This document shows, piece by piece, positions 33,093-41,946 of a stretch of 64,000 nucleotides of DNA. The stretch is taken from NCBI RefSeq assembly GCF_019264485.1, contig NZ_JAHVAA010000011.1:248001-312000 (forward strand), written 5' to 3'. This stretch comes from Sediminibacterium sp. (GTDB lineage: Bacteria > Bacteroidota > Bacteroidia > Chitinophagales > Chitinophagaceae). Under the pieces are notes generated by a model. The model was not told where the DNA came from. It made no database searches and saw nothing but the letters and a program-made list of their open reading frames with translations. Numbering within the stretch: position 1 is the stretch's first letter; every line of letters starts with the position of its first letter. Both the position numbers and the translations under genes were made by a program.

Positions 33093-34366
33093 TGAAAAAT
33101 AAACAGCTCAAAACTGTTGTTACTGTTGTGCTTGTACTGTTGTTTGCAACAGTACAAGCACAAACAAAAAAGCTCGCACCCTGGTCGAGGGGCATGTTTG
33201 ATATTCATCATATCAGCACAGGCAGGGGTAACGCTACTTTTATGGTATTTCCCGATGGAACTACTATGTTGTTTGATGCCGGTGAAATTTCTGATACACA
33301 TCCCCGAACCTTATCAGACAGAAACAGCAGGTTGCATCCGGATAGTTCGAAACAGGCATATGAATGGCTAGTTCAATATATTACCGAGTTCTCACCATTT
33401 GCAAAACCGCAGATAGATTATGGTGTCATATCCCATTTTCATGATGATCATTTTGGTGAATGGGATATACAAAAAAAGAAATCTGTTAATGGTAATTATG
33501 TGTTAACAGGATTTACCGGTGTAGGCGATATTGTTCCTATCAAAAAAATGATCGACAGAGGCCATACTATACCGGTTAACTTACGTTCTGAATCATTTCA
33601 AAAACGTTATGAGAAAGATGAATACCATATTGTACAATCACTAAACAATTATTTTTCTTTTCTGGATGCACAGAAGAAAAAGGGCATGTTGTATGATAGT
33701 ATTGTGCCAGGAGCAAATGATCAGTTTGTTTTAACCCGTGAGTCAGGCAGTTTTCCGGAATGGGAGATTAAAAATATTGCTGCAGGTGGCAGGGTGGCTA
33801 CAGGGTATAAAAACAGAGAGTCTGTAAATGTGTTTCCGGAAACTCATTATCCGGGCGAAAATCCACTCAGTGTATGTTTAAAGATCCGCTATGGAAAATT
33901 TGATTATTTCACCGGTGGCGATGTATCGGGTATAGACGAATTTGGTGCGCCCGATTTTCAGTCGATGGAGGCCCAGATTGCAGCGTTGATTGGTGCAGTA
34001 GATGTGGCTACTTTGAACCATCATGGCAACCGCGATTCGCAACAGGGTTATTATGTAAGAACATTACGTCCTAGGGTATGGATACAGCAAACCTGGTCGT
34101 CTGATCATCCGGGGCATGATGTATTAAGACGTATCATGTCGACCAGTATTTATCCCGGGCCAAGAGATTTGTTTGCAACGGATATGCTGGAGTCCAATAT
34201 CAATGTAATCGGCGATTCATTTGTGAACAGGGCCTATAAAGCAAAAAAAGGACATATTGTTATTCGGGTACAACCTGGTGGAGATCGTTATGCCGTATAT
34301 GTGCTCAACGATTCCAGTACAGATAAATATATTGTTTCAGAACACGGGCCGTACGAGTCGAGGTAA
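33092..34366 (+). CDS. Exported metallo-beta-lactamase-fold hydrolase
   Basis: 424 aa. Signal peptide TVVLVLLFATVQAQ. MBL fold: GRGNATFMVFPDGTTMLFD start strand, YGVISHFHDDHFGEWD with the HxHxDH zinc motif, FTGGDVSG and NHHGNRDS further ligands. The arrangement resembles the ComEC/Rec2 C-terminal hydrolase domain in secreted stand-alone form. Translationally coupled (TAATG) to the phosphatase-fold gene, so the two probably act on the same extracytoplasmic phosphorylated substrate. Confidence 0.82.
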   Translation: MKNKQLKTVVTVVLVLLFATVQAQTKKLAPWSRGMFDIHHISTGRGNATFMVFPDGTTMLFDAGEISDTHPRTLSDRNSRLHPDSSKQAYEWLVQYITEFSPFAKPQIDYGVISHFHDDHFGEWDIQKKKSVNGNYVLTGFTGVGDIVPIKKMIDRGHTIPVNLRSESFQKRYEKDEYHIVQSLNNYFSFLDAQKKKGMLYDSIVPGANDQFVLTRESGSFPEWEIKNIAAGGRVATGYKNRESVNVFPETHYPGENPLSVCLKIRYGKFDYFTGGDVSGIDEFGAPDFQSMEAQIAALIGAVDVATLNHHGNRDSQQGYYVRTLRPRVWIQQTWSSDHPGHDVLRRIMSTSIYPGPRDLFATDMLESNINVIGDSFVNRAYKAKKGHIVIRVQPGGDRYAVYVLNDSSTDKYIVSEHGPYESR

Positions 34367-34376
34367 AACTGAAAAA

Positions 34377-34427
34377 AATGCCCCTGTTTTCTGCTGAATA
34401 TAATTTGTTGCAGAAAACAAGGGCATT
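34377..34427 (-). terminator. Intrinsic terminator between convergent genes
   Basis: AATGCCCCTGTTTTCTGC (34378-34395) pairs with GCAGAAAACAAGGGCATT (34410-34427), one mismatch. The minus strand continues into a seven-T run, so it serves mainly the FKBP gene; the plus strand has no T-tract. Confidence 0.8.
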
Positions 34428-34449
34428 AAAGATGATAGATAATAACTGT

Positions 34450-34884
34450 TTACCTGAAGCTGATTAATTCCACATCAAATATCAAGGTACTGTTCGCACC
34501 GATTTGTGCACTTACCTGACGCTCACCATAAGCAAGATGTGGTGGAATAAAGAAACGCCATTTGCTGCCCGCTGGCATAAGTTGTAAACCTTCGGTCCAG
34601 CCCTTGATCACCATATTTAAAGGAAATGCCGCCGGACGACCACGCTGTACAGAACTGTCGAAAATGGTGCCGTCGATCAGTGTGCCGTGGTAGTGACAGG
34701 TTACTTCATTGTGTGCCTTGGGTTTTTCGCCTGTACCCGTTGTTAATATTTCATATTGAAGACCACTCTCCAGTTCAGTTACTTCGGGTCTTTGTTTATT
34801 GCTGGCTAAAAAATCCTGGCCTACTTTTAAATTAGCGGCCGCTTTTTCAGCCTTGAGTTGTGCCAATTGATCTGCTACTCCCAT
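34450..34884 (-). CDS. FKBP-type peptidyl-prolyl cis-trans isomerase
   Basis: 144 aa from MGVADQLAQLK (34884); the 14-residue upstream extension overlaps the regulatory region and is rejected. Short helical N-terminus followed by an FKBP domain: TGTGEKPKAHNEVTCHYHG, GTIFDSSVQRG, VIKGWTEGLQLMPAGSKWR, PPHLAYGER and the STLIFDVELI final strand. No signal peptide is evident, so it is probably cytoplasmic, unlike many FklB-type proteins. Divergent from the XRE-cupin regulator. Confidence 0.92.
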   Translation of the reverse strand: MGVADQLAQLKAEKAAANLKVGQDFLASNKQRPEVTELESGLQYEILTTGTGEKPKAHNEVTCHYHGTLIDGTIFDSSVQRGRPAAFPLNMVIKGWTEGLQLMPAGSKWRFFIPPHLAYGERQVSAQIGANSTLIFDVELISFR

Positions 34885-34914
34885 AAAAATTACATTTTTT
34901 GCAAAACTAAGGTA

Positions 34915-34976
34915 ACCTGTTTGCATCTGAGCGTTTGCAGACGAAGAAACCTGTTTATATTACAGGTAAAACAGGT
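34915..34976. promoter_or_regulatory. Repeated ACCTGT half-sites between FKBP and the XRE-cupin regulator
   Basis: ACCTGT at 34915-34920 and 34949-34954, and its complement ACAGGT at 34962-34967 and 34971-34976. The pair at 34949/34962 is an inverted repeat with a 7-bp spacer, and the last site ends one base before the regulator ATG. A likely operator for the downstream regulator, covering both divergent promoters. Confidence 0.6.
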
Positions 34977-34977
34977 T

Positions 34978-35559
34978 ATGCAGGAAGATATCATTATTCA
35001 GATCAGTAATCGATTGCGTGATCTTCGTAAAGAAAAAAATATTACACTACAGGAACTGGCAGAAGCTGCAGGGGTATCAAAAGCCATGCTGAGTCAGGTA
35101 GAGAATAACCGAACCATTCCTTCTTTAACTGTTTTGTTGAACCTGATTAAATCGCTTAATATAGATTTTAATCATTTTTTCAAAGACATCAATCTCTTAG
35201 CACCAGACAGTAAAGTAATATTCCGGAAAAAAGAACAATACCAGCCCTTTGAAAAAGAAAATGCAAGCGGGTTTTATTATCAACGGTTGTTCTCAACAAC
35301 TGTTCAGGATTTCCATACCGATTTTGTACTCCTCCGATTATCAGCAGATGCAAAACGCCCTATGGTAAAAACTGATGCATTTGAATTCAAATACCTTATC
35401 AGCGGGAGCGTAACTTATTTTATTGGCGAAGAATCTTTTGATATGGAGGAGGGAGATTCGCTTTTCTTTGATGCTGGTGAATTGCACAATCCTGTTAACC
35501 GCGGAAAAGATGATGCCCTGATGCTTGTGATCTATATTTTTAAAAACCATCCTTTATAG
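34978..35559 (+). CDS. XRE-family regulator with cupin domain
   Basis: 193 aa from ATG 34978 (the 40-residue upstream extension is not coding-like). HTH of XRE type at about 8-62 (LRDLRKEKNITLQELAEAAG, VSKAMLSQVENNRTIPSL), then a C-terminal cupin_2 barrel (about 105-190; GSVTYFIGEESFDMEEGDSL, FFDAGELHNPVN). Such proteins sense small molecules through the cupin. It lies directly upstream of, and on the same strand as, the SusC-led phosphonate locus, making it the best candidate regulator. Operator-like half-sites in front suggest autoregulation. Confidence 0.88.
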   Translation: MQEDIIIQISNRLRDLRKEKNITLQELAEAAGVSKAMLSQVENNRTIPSLTVLLNLIKSLNIDFNHFFKDINLLAPDSKVIFRKKEQYQPFEKENASGFYYQRLFSTTVQDFHTDFVLLRLSADAKRPMVKTDAFEFKYLISGSVTYFIGEESFDMEEGDSLFFDAGELHNPVNRGKDDALMLVIYIFKNHPL

Positions 35560-35683
35560 CGCTTAACGATTTATTAACTAAAGTTTAATATTTGTTAATA
35601 ATCGACCAATAATCGATCTATTTGTTAAGTCACACTTTACTTTTACTTAACCTACAGCACATTTTACCATAACATTAGCAGGA

Positions 35684-35691
35684 TAGGTTTG
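35684..35691 (+). promoter_or_regulatory. Candidate -7 element for SusC1
   Basis: TAGGTTTG fits the Bacteroidota sigma-ABfr -7 consensus TAnnTTTG, 27 bp before the SusC1 start. A clear -33 TTG is not seen. Upstream, AATAATCGA is directly repeated within 35598-35620. Confidence 0.4.
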
Positions 35692-35717
35692 TGGCCTAAA
35701 AAAAACATAACCTGCTT

Positions 35718-38700
35718 ATGAAAGCGCAAAAAACTGTTTGGCGCAGCGTGAGATTGGCCTTTTTCTTAATGGCCCAGCTCATTAGCTTCTGCACCCTGGC
35801 TCAAACAAATGTTACTATCAGGGGTAAAGTGTCTGACGCAATTACCAAGAAGCCTATTGAAGGCGCAAGTATTTTAAATAAAACCAATGGTGTATTTACC
35901 AATGCTGAAGGAGAGTTTTCCATACTCGCAGCCAGTGGTTCTCAAATTACCATCAGTTCGGTTGGATATACAACTGTTAAGCAGTCTGTAACAGGTGAAT
36001 ACCTGAGTATTTCATTGTCGCCCGTTGCACAACAGTTAGACGATGTGGTTGTAACAGCATTGGGTATCAGAAAAGAAAAAAAGAAACTGGGTTATGCTTC
36101 ACAGGAATTGAAAGGAGAAGCATTAACTACTGCAAGAGAAACCAATGTGGTAAATCAACTCGCTGGTAAAATTGCCGGTGTTACTGTTGTAGGAAGTAAT
36201 TCAGGTATTGGTGGTTCGGCCCGTGTAACCATTCGCGGAGAAAGATCTATCGACCTGAATAAAAACCAGCCTTTGTATGTTATTGATGGTGTACCCATCA
36301 ATAACTCTTTAACAGGTGGTTCAGGAAGAAATAACCTCGAAGTAGATTTTGGTAATGGTGCCAGCTTTTTGAATCCGGATGATATTGAATCAATCAACGT
36401 ATTAAAAGGGCCCGCTGCATCTGCATTATATGGATCAAGAGCGGCCAATGGTGTAATTGTTATTAAAACCAAATCAGGTAAAAATGCAAAAGGAATTGGT
36501 GTAGAAGTAAATTCCAATTTCACCATGGAAAAAGCATTGCGCTTACCTGATTACCAGAATAAATACGGACAGGGAAATGGTAATGGTGGAGCTTTTGCTT
36601 TTGTAAACGGCGGTGGTGCAGGTCTTACTGATGGTACCGATGAATCATGGGGTCCAGCATTTGCCGGGCAGTCATATCCACAGTTTAATTCGCCACGTAC
36701 ATTAAACGGACAAACCATTCCATTTCTGGGAGGAGACCTGAATGCACCTGCGGGAAGCATCATTACAGCTACTCCATGGCTGAACGATGCCGATGGGGTG
36801 AAGAATTTTTTCCAGACAGGAACCACAGTTACGAATAATGTAGCCCTGGTTGGCGGTAATGATTTCGGTGATTTCAGGATATCATACACCAACCTTGATC
36901 AGAAAGGAATTGTACCTAACACTGATCTGAAAAGAAACACCGTTTCTTTTGGTGGTGGTTATAACCTCACCGATAAATTTTCTGCAAGGGCATTTGTAAG
37001 TTATATCAAGAGTAATAGTGGTAACAGACCCTCTATCAGTTATGGTACAGAGAACATCATGTACCTCTTTAACTGCTGGTTACCAAGATCTGTGCAACTG
37101 GATGAAATGAAACGCTTATGGCAGCCGGGTCTCGAAAACAGAAAGCAATTCAGTTGGAATTATAACTATCACGACAATCCTTATTTGACGGTATATGAAA
37201 ATACCAACGGTCAGAATGTAGACCGTATTATAGGTAACATAACGCTGAAATATGATTTGTTGAAATGGTTGAGTGTACAGTTTAGAACTGCTACCGATTA
37301 TTCAAGTGAAGTAAGGATGTACAAAAGAGGTTTCAGCTCACAGCGTTTTCCATTTGGTCAGTATCGTGAAGCACGTGTAATTGCTGAAGAAAGAAACTCT
37401 GATTTCCTGTTTAGCGCAAATAAACAGATCAACAGCGACTTTACTATCTCCGGTACATTCGGTGGTAACCAAACCATCCAGAAAAGCGATTATAATGAAT
37501 TAAATGCAGGTCAGTTGAATATACCTGGCATTTATAAACTCAGCAATAACCGTGTTCCGCTTGATGTAAGTCAGTCAACATCTGAAAAAAGAGTAAACAG
37601 TCTTTATGGCTCTGCACAAGTAGGTTATAAGAATTACCTGTTTCTTGATATTACGGCACGTAATGACTGGTCAAGTGCACTTACATTACCCGCCAGTTTG
37701 AAACTGTTAGGAAACGAGCAGAATTCATTTTTCTATCCATCAGCAGCATTGAGTGCTATTGTGAGCGATATGGCGAAGCTGCCATCTTATATCAGTTTTG
37801 CAAAACTGAGAGCCAGTGTGGCACAGGTAGGTAACGACACCGATCCTTTCACATTTACACAGGCATTTAATCCAGGTACAGCATTTGGTACGGCACAGAT
37901 ATATGGTGAAACAGATCGTTTGGCAAACCTGAGTCTGAAACCAGAGATCAGCACTGCATTTGAGATTGGTACAGAAATTAAATTTCTGAAAAACAGGATT
38001 GGTCTTGATCTTACTTATTACAACAGCAGCACTAAGAACCAGATTATCAATATCCCTTTATCGAATACAACTGGTTACAGCAGCAGGGCCATCAATGCCG
38101 GTATGATTAAAAACTATGGTTTTGAAGCCATGTTGAATGTGGTGCCTGTGATTACTAAAAAAGGGTTCAAATGGTCTGCCGATATCAACTTTTCAACCAA
38201 CAGGAGCAAAGTGGTATCACTGTCTGATGGTTTAACCAATCTGGTTATGGCAAGCAGAAGAGTAAGTATTGAGGCACGCGTTGGTGAAAGAATGGGAGAT
38301 ATGTACGGTATTGGTTTTGCACGTGTTCAGAGCACAGACAAAACAGCGCCATACTATGATGCTTCAGGAAAATACACTGGTCAGATGGTGTTTAATAATG
38401 GTCGCCCTATTCCAACTACACAACGTATTAAGTTGGGTAACTACAATCCAGACTGGTTAGCAGGTATCAACAATACATTGACGTACAGAAATTTCAGACT
38501 TAGCTTCTTATTCGATATCAGACAGGGTGGTAAAGTATATTCAGAAACACAAACAGTAGGTCGTGAAGGAGGTATTATTACCGAAACACTCGAAGGTCGT
38601 GCGGATGGATATGATCTTACTAAACCAGGTAATGGTGTAATTGGTCAGGGTGTGGTACTGAATACAGATGGTTCATTCAGTCCGAACACTGTTAAAAGAA

Positions 38701-39011
38701 CTGCACGCGAATGGCACACTGCCTGGACAGGTGGACGAAACATTGCAGAAGGTGTTATGTACGATGCAAGTTTTGTAAAACTGAGAGAGGTTCAGATTGG
38801 TTTTACTGTTCCGGATAAATTATTCAGAGGTACTCCTTTCAGGGGTGCAACCATCAGTCTGGTAGGAAGAAACCTGGCACTTTGGACAAAAGTTCCACAT
38901 GTTGATCCTGAAGTAATGTCGTTTAGCGGAGGTACTGCTTTACCAGGTATTGAATACATGTCTATTCCATCATCCAGGAGCTTTGGCGTAAACCTCAGCT
39001 TTAAATTATAA
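35718..39011 (+). CDS. SusC/RagA-family TonB-linked outer-membrane receptor 1
   Basis: 1097 aa. Signal peptide ending TLAQ (residue about 29), carboxypeptidase-regulatory-like domain (VTIRGKVSDAITKKPIEGA), then plug domain with the family marker DDVVVTALGIRKEKKKLGY, YVIDGVPINNS and VLKGPAASALYGSRAANGV, and a large beta barrel ending FGVNLSFKL. Imports substrates delivered by its SusD lid using TonB energy. Followed 18 bp later by SusD1. The enzymes downstream suggest a phosphonate-bearing substrate. Paralogous to SusC2 at 45291 but clearly diverged. Confidence 0.95.
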   Translation: MKAQKTVWRSVRLAFFLMAQLISFCTLAQTNVTIRGKVSDAITKKPIEGASILNKTNGVFTNAEGEFSILAASGSQITISSVGYTTVKQSVTGEYLSISLSPVAQQLDDVVVTALGIRKEKKKLGYASQELKGEALTTARETNVVNQLAGKIAGVTVVGSNSGIGGSARVTIRGERSIDLNKNQPLYVIDGVPINNSLTGGSGRNNLEVDFGNGASFLNPDDIESINVLKGPAASALYGSRAANGVIVIKTKSGKNAKGIGVEVNSNFTMEKALRLPDYQNKYGQGNGNGGAFAFVNGGGAGLTDGTDESWGPAFAGQSYPQFNSPRTLNGQTIPFLGGDLNAPAGSIITATPWLNDADGVKNFFQTGTTVTNNVALVGGNDFGDFRISYTNLDQKGIVPNTDLKRNTVSFGGGYNLTDKFSARAFVSYIKSNSGNRPSISYGTENIMYLFNCWLPRSVQLDEMKRLWQPGLENRKQFSWNYNYHDNPYLTVYENTNGQNVDRIIGNITLKYDLLKWLSVQFRTATDYSSEVRMYKRGFSSQRFPFGQYREARVIAEERNSDFLFSANKQINSDFTISGTFGGNQTIQKSDYNELNAGQLNIPGIYKLSNNRVPLDVSQSTSEKRVNSLYGSAQVGYKNYLFLDITARNDWSSALTLPASLKLLGNEQNSFFYPSAALSAIVSDMAKLPSYISFAKLRASVAQVGNDTDPFTFTQAFNPGTAFGTAQIYGETDRLANLSLKPEISTAFEIGTEIKFLKNRIGLDLTYYNSSTKNQIINIPLSNTTGYSSRAINAGMIKNYGFEAMLNVVPVITKKGFKWSADINFSTNRSKVVSLSDGLTNLVMASRRVSIEARVGERMGDMYGIGFARVQSTDKTAPYYDASGKYTGQMVFNNGRPIPTTQRIKLGNYNPDWLAGINNTLTYRNFRLSFLFDIRQGGKVYSETQTVGREGGIITETLEGRADGYDLTKPGNGVIGQGVVLNTDGSFSPNTVKRTAREWHTAWTGGRNIAEGVMYDASFVKLREVQIGFTVPDKLFRGTPFRGATISLVGRNLALWTKVPHVDPEVMSFSGGTALPGIEYMSIPSSRSFGVNLSFKL

Positions 39012-39029
39012 CCTGAAAATATTAGTGAT

Positions 39030-40556
39030 ATGAAAAATAAGTTTCTAATCATAGGATCATTGTCATTACTGACACTCGGATCATGTACAAAGAATTTTGA
39101 AAAAATCAATACCAATCCGAATGTTCCGAGTTCTGTAACACCAGATCTTTTATTATCGGGTGTTATCAAGAATACCATTAACGATCAGGTGAATGAAGCC
39201 TGGGGAATTGGAAATATTGTTGCACAACATACAGCCAAGATTCAGTTTGTAAACGAAGACAGGTATTTATGGGGAGAAAGAAATGGTGTATGGAACAGTG
39301 TATATGGCAATATGCGTAACGTTCAAAATATGATTGACCTGGCTACTGCTTCAACTCCGGTACAAAATAATTATCTCGGTGTTGCGCTGATCATGAAATC
39401 ATGGATGTTTTCACTGGCAACTGATGCTTATGGAGATATTCCTTATACAGAAGCAACAAAAGCCAAAACCGGATCAGTATATACTCCTAAATACGACAAA
39501 CAGGAAGATATATATACCGGACTTTTAGCCGATCTGAAAAAAGCCAATGATATTCTAGGCACCAGTAGTGAAGCTATCAGTGGAGATATTCTGTACAACG
39601 GATCGGTTGATAAGTGGAGAAGACTGGCCAATTCACTTCGTCTTCGTTTATTGATGCGTTTGTCGAAAAAGAAAAATGTGAATGCAGATATGCAGGCAAT
39701 CGTTGGCAATCCAACCACAAACCCGATTTTCTCAAGCAACAGCGATAATGCTGAATTGAAGTATCTGGCTGATGTACCAGCCAATCAGTGGCCTTTATAT
39801 AGTGCACGTGTTGGTTCATTCGATGAATTCAGGGTAAGTAAAACATTGAGCGACAGACTTACTGTTTTAAATGATCCACGCCTGGCTGTATTTGGTCGCC
39901 CATCGCAAAAATCTGTTGCGGCAGGTACTCCTAAGATTGAAGGTATTCCGAATGGATTAGGCGATGTTGCCGCACTTAACTACAATGGGGGACCTCAAGG
40001 TGTTTCACGTGTTGGTTATAGTTATGCATGTCTGGTATGTAACGATGGGGGGCAGATTGCACCGCAACCAAATGTGGCCAGAGGACTAATCATGACTTAT
40101 GCTGAATTGCAGTTTATATTGGCAGAAGCAGCAGAAAAAGGAATGATTACTTCAGCTACTACTCCCGAAGATTATTACCTGCGTGGTATACAGGCGAATT
40201 TCAGTTTTTACAATGGTATGATTCCGTCACAGTATGGAATCAATGTAACACCGCCCGCCGGTTATTACACACAAGCAGGTGTAGCTTATGCAGGTACACA
40301 GACAGAAAAACTGGAAAAAATTGCATTACAAAAATGGGTAGCCCTGTTCTTTAATGGACTTGAAGCATGGTTTGACTGGCGTCGTACAGGCATGCCTGCA
40401 ATAATACCCGGTGCAGATAACCTGAATAATAATAAAGTTCCGCTTCGTTATATCTATCCGCTTTCAGAACAATCATTGAATGGGAAGAACAGAACTGAAG
40501 CTGTAGCCAGACAAGGGGCAGATGATCTGAATACTGCAATATGGATCATTAAATAA
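39030..40556 (+). CDS. SusD/RagB-type outer-membrane lipoprotein 1
   Basis: 508 aa. Lipobox LGSC (Cys 18-19 region, SLLTLGSCTKNFEKIN). Features of the SusD-like family: YKSW-type helix (MKSWMFSLATDAYGDIPYTEA), KQEDIYTGLLADLKKAND, WRRLANSLRLRLLMRLSKKK and the C-terminal WFDWRRTG. Extracellular substrate-binding lid over SusC1. Partner gene immediately upstream; a hairpin terminator follows, though read-through into the phn-like genes is possible. Confidence 0.95.
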   Translation: MKNKFLIIGSLSLLTLGSCTKNFEKINTNPNVPSSVTPDLLLSGVIKNTINDQVNEAWGIGNIVAQHTAKIQFVNEDRYLWGERNGVWNSVYGNMRNVQNMIDLATASTPVQNNYLGVALIMKSWMFSLATDAYGDIPYTEATKAKTGSVYTPKYDKQEDIYTGLLADLKKANDILGTSSEAISGDILYNGSVDKWRRLANSLRLRLLMRLSKKKNVNADMQAIVGNPTTNPIFSSNSDNAELKYLADVPANQWPLYSARVGSFDEFRVSKTLSDRLTVLNDPRLAVFGRPSQKSVAAGTPKIEGIPNGLGDVAALNYNGGPQGVSRVGYSYACLVCNDGGQIAPQPNVARGLIMTYAELQFILAEAAEKGMITSATTPEDYYLRGIQANFSFYNGMIPSQYGINVTPPAGYYTQAGVAYAGTQTEKLEKIALQKWVALFFNGLEAWFDWRRTGMPAIIPGADNLNNNKVPLRYIYPLSEQSLNGKNRTEAVARQGADDLNTAIWIIK

Positions 40557-40593
40557 TTCATAAAAAGCTGGGAAAGGTTTATTGTTAGTAGAG

Positions 40594-40621
40594 AATGGCG
40601 TAACCCGCTGGTTACGCCATT
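40594..40621 (+). terminator. Hairpin after SusD1 (weak terminator or attenuator)
   Basis: AATGGCGTAAC (40594-40604), loop CCGCTG, GTTACGCCATT (40611-40621): perfect 11-bp stem, but only a short ATTTC tail. May reduce rather than stop transcription into the catabolic genes. Confidence 0.6.
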
Positions 40622-40670
40622 ATTTCAACCAGCTTCCCTCAGATTTATTGAAAACCATAAATCTTTTTCT

Positions 40671-41258
40671 ATGACAGTGAATATGATTGATACACACATT
40701 GAAAACATACTTACACTCTATAAGACTTATGGAAATGAAAATTATATAGGGGAAAAAGTATCGCAGGTAGAACATATGTGTCAATGTGCGCAATTGGCGG
40801 AAGCAGAAGGCTACGACGACGAAGTAATCCTCGCGGCTTTCTTTCACGATATCGGGCACCTGTGCGAACATATCATGGACGTACATTATATGGATGATTA
40901 TGGAGTAGCTGATCATGAAAGAATTGGGGCAGCTTACCTGTTGGGTAAGGGCTTTTCCGGAAAAATTGCACAGTTGGTGGCTTCACATGTAGCTGCAAAA
41001 CGTTACCTCACTTTTAAATACCCGGAATATCTGAGGAATCTTTCTAAGGCAAGTCTTCAAACACTACAATTTCAGGGAGGGGTGATGTCTGCAGAAGAAG
41101 CTGCAGCTTTTGAAGCGGATCCTTTATTTAATCTGTACATCGCCCTACGTAAATGGGATGAGCAGGCTAAAACAGAAAATGTTCCGTTGCCTGCACTTGA
41201 AGTTTACGCAGAACGTATGAAAAACCATCTTTTAAAACAGCATAACCTATTGATATGA
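40671..41258 (+). CDS. PhnZ-like HD-domain phosphonate oxygenase
   Basis: 195 aa. Matches the PhnZ family (phosphonate-associated HDIG proteins), a mixed-valence di-iron oxygenase that cleaves 1-hydroxy-2-aminoethylphosphonate to glycine and phosphate. The key PhnZ residues are visible at nearly the same positions: Tyr 25 and Glu 28 in NYIGE, His 35, His 59-Asp 60 in FFHDIGH, His 82 in DHERIGA, His 106 in ASHVAAKRYL and Asp 163 in KWDEQAK. So catalysis is plausible. The start could also be Met 5. Overlaps the next gene by 4 bp (ATGA). The hydroxylase PhnY, its usual partner, is not nearby. Confidence 0.88.
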   Translation: MTVNMIDTHIENILTLYKTYGNENYIGEKVSQVEHMCQCAQLAEAEGYDDEVILAAFFHDIGHLCEHIMDVHYMDDYGVADHERIGAAYLLGKGFSGKIAQLVASHVAAKRYLTFKYPEYLRNLSKASLQTLQFQGGVMSAEEAAAFEADPLFNLYIALRKWDEQAKTENVPLPALEVYAERMKNHLLKQHNLLI

Positions 41259-41944
41259 GTAAAATAGCATTGGTTGTATTTGATATTGCAGGAACAACAG
41301 TAAGTGACGCAGGTAATATCAATGATTGCTTTCGCGATGCTTTCGCAGAAGCAGGTATTGAAGTGGAGAGCGCAGAGGTAGATACAGTTATGGGTTACCG
41401 TAAAATAGACGCAGTAAGAATAATTGTTGAAAAGTACAACAAACTCGAAGGAGCGGAGAATGAAAAGCTGATTGATAGTATTCATACCCGCTTTAACGAA
41501 CTGATGGTTGCTTTTTATCAGGAAACAGAAACACTGGTGCCATTGCCTTACGCAGCGGAAATATTTAAATGGTTGCAGGAAAGACAGATTAAAGTAGCAC
41601 TTAACACGGGTTTTACAAGAGTTATCACCAATGCACTTCTTACAAGATTGGGGTGGAATAATCATCCGGACATCGATAGAGTAGTTTGCAGCGATGAAGT
41701 ACTTGAAGGAAGGCCAGCTTCATATATGATACAATACCTGATGAGAGAATTGCAGGTTTCAGATGCAAAAGAAGTGGTAAAAGTAGGTGACACTGAAGTT
41801 GATATTAAAGAAGGCAGAAACGCCCATTGTGGAAGCGTAATAGCGGTAACAACGGGCGCTTATACAAGAGCGCAGTTGGAGCAATATCAGCCCGATCATA
41901 TTATTGATTCACTGGAGCAGTTAACAACAATACTTAATTCATAA
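41255..41944 (+). CDS. Phosphonatase-like HAD hydrolase (TIGR03351 type)
   Basis: 229 aa. HAD fold resembling PhnX, which splits phosphonoacetaldehyde into acetaldehyde and phosphate. Distinctive phosphonatase features are present: nucleophile motif DIAGTT (Asp 10), Schiff-base Lys 50 in MGYRKIDAVR (aligned with Lys 53 of Bacillus PhnX), Arg 153 in EGRPASYM replacing the usual HAD Lys, and GDTEVD (Asp 179, Asp 183). The TIGR03351 clade is known to occur with FAD oxidoreductases rather than the transaminase PhnW, exactly as here. The substrate is probably phosphonoacetaldehyde or a hydroxylated analogue. Confidence 0.88.
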   Translation: MSKIALVVFDIAGTTVSDAGNINDCFRDAFAEAGIEVESAEVDTVMGYRKIDAVRIIVEKYNKLEGAENEKLIDSIHTRFNELMVAFYQETETLVPLPYAAEIFKWLQERQIKVALNTGFTRVITNALLTRLGWNNHPDIDRVVCSDEVLEGRPASYMIQYLMRELQVSDAKEVVKVGDTEVDIKEGRNAHCGSVIAVTTGAYTRAQLEQYQPDHIIDSLEQLTTILNS

Positions 41945-41946
41945 GT

